NCBI RefSeq assembly: GCF_013155365.1
Contig: NZ_JABJRA010000015.1
Coordinates: 28,321-92,320, forward strand
DNA length: 64,000 nucleotides
Direction: 5' to 3'
Source of the DNA: Nocardioides sp. zg-DK7169
GTDB lineage: Bacteria > Actinomycetota > Actinomycetes > Propionibacteriales > Nocardioidaceae
In this document: positions 1 to 7,397 of the stretch, one piece after another
How the letters are laid out: each line of letters starts with the position of its first letter
How positions within the stretch are numbered: the first letter of the stretch is position 1
Notes under the pieces: generated by a model
The model's database searches: none
Told to the model about the DNA's origin: nothing
The model's input: the letters and a program-made list of their open reading frames with translations, nothing else
Made by a program: the position numbers and the translations under genes

Positions 1-264
1 GCCGACGGCGAACGCGTCGTCGTCCGAGACGCCGTAGCGCTCCAGGACCGGCTCCCCGGAGCCGACGACCGACTCGGCGAGCTCGTAGACCGCGCCCTCG
101 ACGCAGCCGCCGGAGACCGAGCCGACGGCCGAGCCGTCGGGGCCGACCAGCATCGAGGCGCCCGGGGGGCGCGGCGCGGAGCGGAACGTCGCCACCACGG
201 TGCCGACCCCGACGCTCTCGCCGGCGCGCCACCACTCGAGCAGCTGGGGCAGGACCTCACGCAC
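1..264 (-). CDS. XdhC/CoxI-family molybdoenzyme maturation factor (partial, 3' end outside window)
   Basis: The first 88 residues are visible and the gene runs off the left edge. The translation has the N-terminal XdhC_CoxI signature, including VVATFRSAPRPPGASM and the Cys-containing SVSGGCVEGAVYE. The family binds molybdenum cofactor and helps sulfurate and insert it into xanthine- or CO-dehydrogenase type enzymes in the cytoplasm. The GTG start overlaps the stop of the upstream VWA gene by 8 bases, so it is probably the third gene of a translationally coupled MoxR-VWA-XdhC operon. Whether the enzyme's structural genes follow cannot be seen. The family call is firm; CoxF, CoxI or XdhC cannot be separated from this fragment. 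Confidence 0.85.
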   Translation of the reverse strand, partial: MREVLPQLLEWWRAGESVGVGTVVATFRSAPRPPGASMLVGPDGSAVGSVSGGCVEGAVYELAESVVGSGEPVLERYGVSDDDAFAVG

Positions 265-1393
265 GCGCGATCACCTCCATCAGTCGGGCATAGGTCGCCA
301 GGGAGTGCCCGGCCACGAAGTCGTCGACGTGCGGCAGCACGGCCAGCACCCCCTGCTGGACCGGCTCGTAGCCCTCCTTGCCGCGGTGCGGGTTCACCCA
401 GACCACGCGGTGGGCCACGCGCCGCAGCCGGGCCACCTGGCCGGCGAGCAGCGAGGTGTCGCCGCGCTCCCAGCCGTCGCTGAAGACGACCACGACCGCG
501 CCGCGGGCCATGCCGCGCTGGCCCCAGCGGTCCAGGAACACCTGGAGGGTCTCGCCCAGCCGGGTGCCGCCGGACCAGTCCGGCACGGTCGTGCCCGCCG
601 CGACCAGCGCGCGCTCGGGGTCGCGGGCGCCCAGCGCCCGGGTCAGGTGGGTCAGGCGGGTGCCGAGGGTGAAGGTCTCCACGCCCGGGACCGCGCAGGT
701 CATCCGGTGTGCGAGGCGCAGCAGCGCGTCGGCGTACCCGCTCATCGAGCCGGAGACGTCCACGAGCAGCACCACCCGGCGCGGGCGCACGCCGCGTCGC
801 CGCCAGCGGATCTCCGCCGGTTCACCCATCCGTCGCAGGCTCGCGCGCAGCGTGGCGGAGGCGTCGACCCGGCCGCGCGGGCCGGCGACGCGGCGCGGGG
901 TGCGCCGTTGCGGCGCCCGGACCGCCAGGGTCGCGAACATCGCGGCGAGGCGCTGGCGCTCGGCGGCGCTCATGGTGGCGACGTCGCGGTGGCGCAGCAC
1001 CTCGGCGGCGCTGGCCGCGGCCCGCACCACGTCCTCCTCCTCGCCCTCCCCCGCGCCGCCGGTGTCGGTCTCGGGCAGGTCGGAGTACGTCGTGGTGGTC
1101 GCCGGCGTCGGCCGCTGGCGGGGCAGCTCGTGGGGCGAGCCGAACCAGGCCTCGAAGACCTGGTCGTGGCGCAGCAGGTCGTCGGGCGAGCCGCACAGCG
1201 TCGCCCGGCCCGCGGCGTACGTCGCGCGTCGGTCGCCGGCGCCGACCAGGGCGACCGCGGCGAGGTAGCCCTGCGCACGGTCCTGGGTGACCGCGACGCC
1301 GGCGGCGCGCAGCGCCCAGGTGAAGCCGAGCAGCACCTCGTCCGCGTCGCGAAGCCTGCCCGCGGCGCCCGGCGGGGCGAGGACGCCGCTCAC
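257..1393 (-). CDS. VWA domain-containing CoxE-like protein
   Basis: A 378-residue protein. Its C-terminal half is a von Willebrand A domain with the MIDAS motif DVSGSMSGY and, later, VVVVFSDGWERGD. The N-terminal half (FTWALRAAGVAVT, then an acidic Glu/Asp-rich linker) is typical of CoxE-like proteins. The GTG start was chosen because it overlaps the TGA of the upstream ATPase in a GTGA arrangement; the frame stays open further upstream but only as antisense to that ATPase. CoxE partners the MoxR ATPase CoxD in maturing the Mo-Cu or Mo active site of CO-dehydrogenase type hydroxylases. The family is clear; which enzyme it serves is inferred from the neighbouring XdhC and MocA-like genes. Confidence 0.88.
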   Translation of the reverse strand: MSGVLAPPGAAGRLRDADEVLLGFTWALRAAGVAVTQDRAQGYLAAVALVGAGDRRATYAAGRATLCGSPDDLLRHDQVFEAWFGSPHELPRQRPTPATTTTYSDLPETDTGGAGEGEEEDVVRAAASAAEVLRHRDVATMSAAERQRLAAMFATLAVRAPQRRTPRRVAGPRGRVDASATLRASLRRMGEPAEIRWRRRGVRPRRVVLLVDVSGSMSGYADALLRLAHRMTCAVPGVETFTLGTRLTHLTRALGARDPERALVAAGTTVPDWSGGTRLGETLQVFLDRWGQRGMARGAVVVVFSDGWERGDTSLLAGQVARLRRVAHRVVWVNPHRGKEGYEPVQQGVLAVLPHVDDFVAGHSLATYARLMEVIARA

Positions 1394-2265
1394 GGCCGCA
1401 GCATCCGGTCGAGCGCCTGGCGCACGCGGTCGGAGTCCTCGCGGTACTTCACCAGCGCGCCCAGCGTGGCGCTCGCGGTGGCGAGGTCGAGGTCGGTGGT
1501 GCCGAGGTGGTGCAGGGCGCGGGCCCAGTCGAGGGTCTCCGCGACGCCGGGCGGCTTCTGCAGCCCGCCGTCCGCGCGCAACCGCTGGGTGACCGCGACG
1601 ACCTGCTCGGCGAGCGTCGCGGAGATCTCCGGCGCCCGCGAGCGCACGATCGCCATCTCCCGCTCCGGCGCGGGGTGGTCGATCCAGTGGTAGAGGCAGC
1701 GCCGCTTGAGCGCGTCGTGCAGCTCGCGGGTGCGGTTGGAGGTCAGCACGACCACCGGAGGGGTGCTCGCCCGCACCGTCCCCAGCTCGGGGATGGTGAC
1801 CTGGTAGGTCGAGAGCACCTCGAGCAGGAACGCCTCGAACTCGTCGTCGGCGCGGTCGACCTCGTCGACCAGCAGCACCGCCGGCGCCTGCTGGAGCGCG
1901 GCCAGCACCGGGCGGGCGAGCAGGAAGCGCTCGTCGTACAGGCTCTTCTCGGCCTCGGCCACGTCGTTCGTGCCGCCCGCGGCCTCGAGGGCGCGCAGGT
2001 GCAGGATCTGGCGCGGGAAGTCCCAGTCGTAGAGCGCCTGGGTGGCGTCGATGCCCTCGTAGCACTGCAGCCGCACCAGCGGCAGCCCCAGGCTCTCCGC
2101 GATCGCCTCCGCCAGCGCGGTCTTGCCGGTGCCGGGCTCGCCCTCGAGCAGCAGCGGGCGCTGCATCCGCAGCGCGAGGTAGGTCACCGTCGCGAGCCCC
2201 TCGTCGCTGAGGTAGCCCGTCTCGCCGAGCCGGGCAGCGATCTCAGCGGCAGAGGTGGGCTCCAT
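1390..2265 (-). CDS. MoxR/CoxD-family AAA+ ATPase
   Basis: A 291-residue MoxR-type ATPase. Walker A is GEPGTGKTALAEA (about residues 41-53), Walker B is LLVDEVDRADDEFE, and sensor 1 is VLTSNRTRELHDALKRRC. MoxR ATPases work with VWA-domain partners as chaperones that remodel metalloenzymes. This one overlaps the VWA gene by 4 bases, so the two are probably made in fixed ratio. The closest functional analogue is CoxD, needed for sulfuration and copper insertion in CO dehydrogenase. The start is an ATG with no better alternative nearby. The 112 bp upstream carries no gene and probably holds the promoter or a link to the sigma-factor operon. Confidence 0.9.
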   Translation of the reverse strand: MEPTSAAEIAARLGETGYLSDEGLATVTYLALRMQRPLLLEGEPGTGKTALAEAIAESLGLPLVRLQCYEGIDATQALYDWDFPRQILHLRALEAAGGTNDVAEAEKSLYDERFLLARPVLAALQQAPAVLLVDEVDRADDEFEAFLLEVLSTYQVTIPELGTVRASTPPVVVLTSNRTRELHDALKRRCLYHWIDHPAPEREMAIVRSRAPEISATLAEQVVAVTQRLRADGGLQKPPGVAETLDWARALHHLGTTDLDLATASATLGALVKYREDSDRVRQALDRMLRP

Positions 2266-2377
2266 GGGCCAAGGCTACTGACGCGGCCGTTGGCGGGAGG
2301 TTGGCAGCAGTTCACACACTCCCCGGGGCGGGTTGGTGGAGGGTGGCTGAGTGGTGCGCACGGAAGGGGCCGGCGCC

Positions 2378-2962
2378 CTACCCCGGCCGGCGGTCCACGT
2401 CGCGGCCGGTCGCCAGGTCGCCGCACTCGATCCCGCGAGCGCCGTGCTCGGCGAGGTAGCCGCGCGCGCCGGCGTCCCCGGCCGCGTCGGCGAGCACGCC
2501 GGCCCAGTGGGCGCGGCCGAGCAGCACCGGGTGCCCCGCCCGCCCGTCGTACGTCGCGCGCGCGAGGGCGTCCACGGCGGAGCCGTCGGCCGCGGCCAGG
2601 ACCCGGGCGACGACCTCGGGGCCGACGTCGGGCAGGTCGACCAGGCTCACGAGCGCCGCCTCGGCCAGCGCCGGGTCGAGCGCGCGCAGCCCGGCGCGCA
2701 GGGAGGCCGCCATCCCGTCGGCCCAGTCGGGGGCGAGGACCACCTCGGCGGGCGTACCGGCGAGCAGCCCGCGTGCCTCGGCTGCGCCGGCACCCAGCAC
2801 GACCGTCACCTCGGGGCAGCCGCCGGCGCGCAGCACCTCGACGGCGCGCACCAGCCAGGAGGCCCCGTCGGCGTCGTGCACCAGCGCCTTGGGCATCCCC
2901 ATCCGGCGCCCGGCGCCCGCGGCGAGCAGCAGCCCCTGGACCCGCACCGGCGCCGGGGTCAC
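2378..2962 (-). CDS. MocA/MobA-like molybdopterin nucleotidyltransferase
   Basis: A 194-residue protein starting with the NTP-transferase signature LLLAAGAGRRMGMPKAL, followed by SLVDLPDVGPEVV (metal-binding Asp) and GHPVLLGRAHW, all diagnostic of the MocA/MobA family. These enzymes transfer CMP or GMP to molybdopterin. MocA-type CMP transfer is what xanthine- and CO-dehydrogenase type enzymes need, which matches the XdhC, CoxE and CoxD-like genes just downstream. The GTG start overlaps the stop of the upstream membrane protein (GTGA). It is the third gene of a sigma factor-membrane protein-transferase cluster. CTP or GTP specificity cannot be read safely from sequence alone. Confidence 0.85.
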   Translation of the reverse strand: MTPAPVRVQGLLLAAGAGRRMGMPKALVHDADGASWLVRAVEVLRAGGCPEVTVVLGAGAAEARGLLAGTPAEVVLAPDWADGMAASLRAGLRALDPALAEAALVSLVDLPDVGPEVVARVLAAADGSAVDALARATYDGRAGHPVLLGRAHWAGVLADAAGDAGARGYLAEHGARGIECGDLATGRDVDRRPG

Positions 2963-3600
2963 TTGTCGAACGCCTCCACGTAGAGCGCCTGCAGGTCCGG
3001 GTCGACGGGGCCGCTGAGCCCGCACAGGCTCACCTGCCCGTCGGTCGCCGAGACCAGGTAGGTCTCGCCCTCCTCGAAGGGGACGGCCTGCAGCAGCGCG
3101 CCGAGCTCCTGCGGCGGGCCCTGCACCTCGACCAGGTCGGAGGGCGCGCCGGCGTAGAAGACGCTCGGCACCAGCACCACGACGTCCTCGTCGACCTCCT
3201 GCACGGTGCCCTGGAAGGCGACCTCCTGCTGGGCCAGCAGCGCGGCGGTCGGGACCCCGCAGCGTCCCCCGGGGGCCGCGGCGGCGAGCGTGGTCACCGG
3301 CGCGATCTCGCCGGTGGGCTCGATGCTCTCCTCGGCGGCCGGGACGGTGGGCTCGTCCTCGCCGTTGGTCAGCACGAAGGCGCCGGCCCCGCCGATCACC
3401 ACGAGCGCGGCGGCGGCCACCAGCCAGGTCAGGGTGCTGCGGTTGCGGGTGCCGTCCTGGCGGGTCTCGTTCAGGGGGTCGTCGCTCATCGTGGTCTCCA
3501 GAAGTCGGGCCACCCGGGACGGGTCGGCCGGCGGGAGGGAGGCGGCGGGGTCGGCGTCACGGAGCCGGGCCCGCAGGTGCTCGTCGTCGGGCTGGTTCAT
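2959..3600 (-). CDS. One-pass membrane protein encoded with an ECF sigma factor (possible anti-sigma factor)
   Basis: A 213-residue protein with no family I can name. The N-terminal 55 or so residues are hydrophilic and highly charged. A single transmembrane segment follows (LTWLVAAAALVVIGGAGAFV), then an acidic linker and an extracytoplasmic domain of about 110 residues with a likely disulfide pair (RCGVP and SLCGLSG). The layout of cytosolic head, one helix and exported domain, plus the ATGA overlap with the sigma gene, resembles a membrane-bound anti-sigma factor. I see no zinc-binding HxxxCxxC motif, so the role is inferred from position only. Confidence 0.6.
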   Translation of the reverse strand: MNQPDDEHLRARLRDADPAASLPPADPSRVARLLETTMSDDPLNETRQDGTRNRSTLTWLVAAAALVVIGGAGAFVLTNGEDEPTVPAAEESIEPTGEIAPVTTLAAAAPGGRCGVPTAALLAQQEVAFQGTVQEVDEDVVVLVPSVFYAGAPSDLVEVQGPPQELGALLQAVPFEEGETYLVSATDGQVSLCGLSGPVDPDLQALYVEAFDK

Positions 3601-4139
3601 CGCTTCCTCCCCTCTCTCGACTCCTCATGTCCGGCAAGCCCGTCGCTCTTTCCCAGCTCCTCGCGCAGTCTCCCGCGGGCGCGGTGCAGCCGGATCGAGG
3701 CGGCGTTGGGGCTGATCCCGAGCACCTGCGCGATCTCCGCGGCGCTCAGCTGCTCCCAGGCCCACAGCCGGAGCAGCTCGGCGTCCTCGACGCGCATCCC
3801 CGCGAGCGCCTCGGCGACCGCGGCCGCGGGGCCGTCGTCGTCACCCGGCCCGGGCCCCGCCTCCGGCGGCGGGTCCAGCACCGCGACCTTCGCCGCCACC
3901 CGGCGCTGGCGCCGGCTGCTGCGCTCGGCGTTCGCCAGGCAGTGCCGCGCCACGCCGTACGCCCACGGCAGCGGCTCCTCCGGCAGCTGCTCGAGGCGGC
4001 GCCAGCACACCAGCAGGGTGTCGGCGAGGACGTCGTCGGCCGTGGCCGGGTCGGTACGTCGCGCCAGGTAGCGCCGCAGCGGGTCCACCATCGGCGTGAC
4101 CAGCTCCTCGAAGCGCCTGCGCCTCCCCGCGTCGTCCAC
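3597..4139 (-). CDS. ECF-family RNA polymerase sigma factor
   Basis: A 180-residue sigma-70 family protein. Region 2 runs from about VDPLRRYLARRTDP through TLLVCWRRLEQLPEEPLPW to YGVARHCLANAERS. Region 4 is the helix-turn-helix LSAAEIAQVLGISPNAASIR followed by LHRARGRLREEL. Length and layout are those of a group IV (ECF) factor. GTG at 4139 was chosen as the first in-frame start giving a normal N-terminus; the frame is open further upstream only as antisense to narI. It overlaps the downstream membrane protein by 4 bases. The regulon is unknown, but coupling to a molybdopterin nucleotidyltransferase suggests a link to molybdoenzyme or redox control. Confidence 0.85.
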   Translation of the reverse strand: MDDAGRRRRFEELVTPMVDPLRRYLARRTDPATADDVLADTLLVCWRRLEQLPEEPLPWAYGVARHCLANAERSSRRQRRVAAKVAVLDPPPEAGPGPGDDDGPAAAVAEALAGMRVEDAELLRLWAWEQLSAAEIAQVLGISPNAASIRLHRARGRLREELGKSDGLAGHEESREGRKR

Positions 4140-4213
4140 GTCCTCACCCTCACACGTCCCCGCGGGCGTCCCGGTCCGCCCGTCCGGGACGTGGTACCCG
4201 CCCCGGCGGCGGG

Positions 4214-4933
4214 CTACCGCCCGGTGCGCTCCCAGCCCGGGCGGGGCCGGTGGCTGCCCAGCTGCTCGTCGCGGCTGCGGTAGACGATGTAGGGCCGGGT
4301 GAGGTAGCCCAGCGGCGCGCTGAACACGTGCACCAGGCGGGTGAAGGGCCACAGCGCGAACAGCGCCATCGCCACCAGCGCGTGGGCCTGGAAGCCGAAC
4401 GGTGCGCCGTCCATCAGGTCCGGCTGCGGGTCGAGGCGGAAGATCCCGCGGAACCACACCGAGACCGACTGGCGGTAGTCGTAGTCGTCGAGCACGTTGG
4501 ACACCGCGGTGTTCCACAGCCCCAGCACGATGACGGCGGCCAGGAAGACGTACATGACCTTGTCCATCGTGGTGGTCGCGGAGAAGACCGGCCCGACGGT
4601 GCGGCGGCGGTAGATCAAGATCGCCATCCCGACGACCGTGGCGAAGCCGGCCAGCGCGCCGAGCACCACGGCGAGGACGTGGTAGGCGGTGTCGGAGATC
4701 CCGACCGCCTCGGTCCACGACTCCGGCACGCCCAGGCCCATCACGTGACCGAGGAACACGATCAGGATCCCGAAGTGGAACAGCGGGCTGCCCCAGCGCA
4801 GCAGCCGGTCCTCGTAGAGCTGGGAGGAGCGTGTGGTCCAGCCGAACTTGTCGTAGCGGTAGCGCCAGACGTGCCCGAGCACGAAGGCGGTCAGGCAGAC
4901 GTAGGGCACCACGATCCACAAGAAGGTGTCCAT
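4214..4933 (-). CDS. narI: Respiratory nitrate reductase gamma subunit (cytochrome b)
   Basis: A 239-residue integral membrane protein with five predicted helices. It starts MDTFLWIVVPYVCLTAFVLG and contains FHFGILIVFLGHVMGL and HALVAMALFALWPFTRLVHV, which hold the histidines expected to ligate the two b haems. NarI takes electrons from menaquinol and passes them to the iron-sulfur clusters of NarH on the cytoplasmic side. The ATG overlaps the narJ stop by one base (TGATG). It is the last gene of narKGHJI; the next gene downstream is 74 bp away, so transcription probably ends here. Confidence 0.95.
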   Translation of the reverse strand: MDTFLWIVVPYVCLTAFVLGHVWRYRYDKFGWTTRSSQLYEDRLLRWGSPLFHFGILIVFLGHVMGLGVPESWTEAVGISDTAYHVLAVVLGALAGFATVVGMAILIYRRRTVGPVFSATTTMDKVMYVFLAAVIVLGLWNTAVSNVLDDYDYRQSVSVWFRGIFRLDPQPDLMDGAPFGFQAHALVAMALFALWPFTRLVHVFSAPLGYLTRPYIVYRSRDEQLGSHRPRPGWERTGR

Positions 4934-5649
4934 CAGGGTGCTCCCGGGAAGCTCGGCATCGGCAGCGGGACCGGGCCGGCACCGCCGGTGGGCCGGGCGG
5001 GCCCGGGGTCGAAGCCCGGGGTGGCGTACGGCGTGAGCCCGACCTCCTCCTCCGGCGGCCCCTCCGCGGCGAGGCGCCGGATGGCGGCCCACTCGTCCTC
5101 ACCCAGCGGCGGCAGCGTCGCGCAGACCGCCTCGACCGCCCCGGCCCACGGTGACCCGGCGTCGCGCAGCGAGACCCGCAGCAGCTCCAGGCCGGCCCGG
5201 TGGTCCAGCAGCAGCCGGCGCCCGAGCTCCTGGTGGCCGGTGGCGGCGAACTCCAGCACCACGCACAGGTGGTCGGGCAGCTCGGCCTCGTCCGGCACGT
5301 GCCCGGCGGCGAGATAGGTCTGCTTGAAGCGCAGCAGCGCCACGCCGCGCTTGCGGGTGTCGCCGTGGGCGAAGTAGGTGAGGAACAGGTTGTGCCGCCG
5401 CCGGCTGTCGAAGGTCTCGACGTAGTCGGCCTGGCGCTGCCCCAGCGGGAGCGCGCCGAGGCGCTCCACGGTCGCCGCGAGCGGGTCGCCCACCGGGGCG
5501 GGCAGCGCCTCCGCCGCCCGGGCGACCAGCGCCAGCCGCTCGGCGTCCTGCTCGTCGGGGTAGCCCAGCAGCAGCGACGCCGACTGCCAGGCCCAGGTGA
5601 GCTGCTCGGCGGACAGCGCGGTACGACGCCGCAGGCCCGGCGGCCTCAC
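4933..5649 (-). CDS. narJ: Nitrate reductase molybdenum cofactor assembly chaperone
   Basis: A 238-residue NarJ. The recognisable core is SASLLLGYPDEQ, ADYVETFDSRRRHNLFLTYF, HGDTRKRG and PDHLCVVLEFAA. The C-terminal 35 residues are a Pro/Gly-rich low-complexity tail. NarJ binds the NarG apoprotein and holds it competent for cofactor insertion before membrane docking on NarI. The GTG start overlaps the narH stop in a GTGA arrangement. This gives about a dozen residues before the conserved LSAEQLTWAW; starting nearer that motif is possible. Confidence 0.92.
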   Translation of the reverse strand: MRPPGLRRRTALSAEQLTWAWQSASLLLGYPDEQDAERLALVARAAEALPAPVGDPLAATVERLGALPLGQRQADYVETFDSRRRHNLFLTYFAHGDTRKRGVALLRFKQTYLAAGHVPDEAELPDHLCVVLEFAATGHQELGRRLLLDHRAGLELLRVSLRDAGSPWAGAVEAVCATLPPLGEDEWAAIRRLAAEGPPEEEVGLTPYATPGFDPGPARPTGGAGPVPLPMPSFPGAP

Positions 5650-7397
5650 CGGTGGTCGGCCCCGCCCGTGAGGCCCCCGGTGCCACCGGGGCCCGAGCTG
5701 CCGCCGGCGGTGTCCGGCGGTCCGGTGTCGCCGACCGCGCCCGGCCCGCCCGAGCGCGGCGGGAACAGCCCCGACGGCGTCCCCTTGCCGTCCCAGTTGA
5801 GCAGGTTGACCCGCGAGGAGCCCTGCTGCGGCTCGTGCACGGTGTCGGAGGTCTGGCGGTCCTGGAGCATCTGGAAGTTCTCCACCGCGATCGGGGTCGG
5901 CGCCCCCGAGCCCTCCCCGAACGGCCCCGACCCGCCCATCCCGGGCCCGCCGTCGTAGCTCAGCGAGCACTCCGTCGCGATCTCCTCCAGGGAGTGCGCC
6001 TGCTCGGTGTGCGCCGGCGGGATGACGTAGCGCTCGTCGTACTTGGCGATCGCGAGCAGGCGGTACATGTCGTACATCTCCTCCTCGCCCATCCCCACCG
6101 CGGCCGGGATGGAGGCGTCGGGCTCGCGGCCCAGGTTGATGTCGCGCATGTAGGAGCGCATCGCGGCCAGTCGGCGCAGCACCGCGTCGACCGGCGCGAC
6201 CTCGCCGGCGGTGAACAGCTCGGCGAGGTACTCCACCGGGATCCGCAGCGCGTCGATCGCGGCGAACAGGTTGCCGTGGTCCTCGGCGTCCTCCCCGGTG
6301 TCACGGACCACGTCGACCACCGGCGACAGCGGCGGGATGTACCAGACCATCGGCATAGTGCGGTACTCCGGGTGCAGCGGCAGCGCCACCCGGTAGCGCT
6401 GGATCAGCGCGTGCACCGGGGAGCGCCGGGCGGCCTCCACCCAGTCGTGCGGTACGCCGTCGCGCTCGGCGGCCCGCGCGACCTCGGGGTCGTGGGGGTC
6501 CAGCAGCACCGCGCGCTGTGCCTCGTAGAGGTCGTGCTCGTCGGGCGCGGACGCCGCCTCCAGCACCCGGTCGGCGTCGTAGAGCACCAGCCCGATGTAG
6601 CGCAGCCGGCCCACGCAGGTCTCCGCGCACACCGTCGGCAGCCCGACCTCCACCCGCGGGAAGCAGAACGTGCACTTCTCGGCCTTGCCGGTGCGGTGGT
6701 TGAAGTAGACCTTCTTGTAGGGACAGCCCGAGACGCACATCCGCCAGCCGCGGCAGCGGTCCTGGTCGACGAGCACGATGCCGTCCTCGGTGCGCTTGTA
6801 GATCGCGCCGCTGGGACAGCTGGCCGCGCACGAGGGGTTCAGGCAGTGCTCGCAGATGCGCGGCAGGTAGAACATGAAGGTCTGCTCGAACTCGAAGCGC
6901 ACCTTGTCGGCGATCTTGCGCAGCATCGGGTCGTGCTCGGCGGTGGCCGCCGAACCGCCGAGGTTGTCGTCCCAGTTGGAGGACCACTCGACCTTCATCT
7001 CCTTGCCGGACAGCAGCGAGCGCGGCCGCGCGACAGGGGTGTGCTGCTGGGCCGGGGCGTCGGTGAGCGAGCTGTAGTCGTAGGACCAGGGCTCGTAGTA
7101 GTCCTGGATCGAGGGCATCTTGGGGTTGGAGAAGATCGTCGCGAGCTTCTTCAGCCGCCCGCCGGAGCGCAGCGCGAGGCGCCCGCGCCGGTTCAGGTGC
7201 CAGCCGCCCTTCCAGGTCTCCTGGTCCTCGTAGGTGCGGGGGTAGCCCTGCCCGGGCCGGGTCTCGACGTTGTTGAACCAGACGTACTCGGTGCCGCTGC
7301 GGTTGGTCCACGCCTGCTTGCAGGTCACCGAGCAGGTGTGGCACCCGATGCACTTGTCGAGGTTCATCACCATCGCCATCTGCGCCATCACTCGCAT
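5646..7397 (-). CDS. narH: Respiratory nitrate reductase beta subunit (iron-sulfur)
   Basis: A 583-residue NarH with four Cys clusters in canonical order: CIGCHTCSVTCKQAW, CEHCLNPSCAASCPSGAIY, CRGWRMCVSGCPYKK and KCTFCFPRVEVGLPTVCAETC. The Trp in CRGWRMC replaces a Cys, which is the known marker of the single [3Fe-4S] cluster; the other sites hold [4Fe-4S]. The protein carries electrons from NarI haem to NarG. The ATG overlaps the narG stop (TGATG). The C-terminus is a Gly/Pro-rich tail of about 70 residues, longer than in enteric NarH. Confidence 0.96.
   Translation of the reverse strand: MRVMAQMAMVMNLDKCIGCHTCSVTCKQAWTNRSGTEYVWFNNVETRPGQGYPRTYEDQETWKGGWHLNRRGRLALRSGGRLKKLATIFSNPKMPSIQDYYEPWSYDYSSLTDAPAQQHTPVARPRSLLSGKEMKVEWSSNWDDNLGGSAATAEHDPMLRKIADKVRFEFEQTFMFYLPRICEHCLNPSCAASCPSGAIYKRTEDGIVLVDQDRCRGWRMCVSGCPYKKVYFNHRTGKAEKCTFCFPRVEVGLPTVCAETCVGRLRYIGLVLYDADRVLEAASAPDEHDLYEAQRAVLLDPHDPEVARAAERDGVPHDWVEAARRSPVHALIQRYRVALPLHPEYRTMPMVWYIPPLSPVVDVVRDTGEDAEDHGNLFAAIDALRIPVEYLAELFTAGEVAPVDAVLRRLAAMRSYMRDINLGREPDASIPAAVGMGEEEMYDMYRLLAIAKYDERYVIPPAHTEQAHSLEEIATECSLSYDGGPGMGGSGPFGEGSGAPTPIAVENFQMLQDRQTSDTVHEPQQGSSRVNLLNWDGKGTPSGLFPPRSGGPGAVGDTGPPDTAGGSSGPGGTGGLTGGADHR

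Noticed and set aside
1507..4071. Plus-strand 854-codon open frame across the Cox and sigma genes
   Set aside because: Crosses four real minus-strand genes and shows only shadow-like composition.
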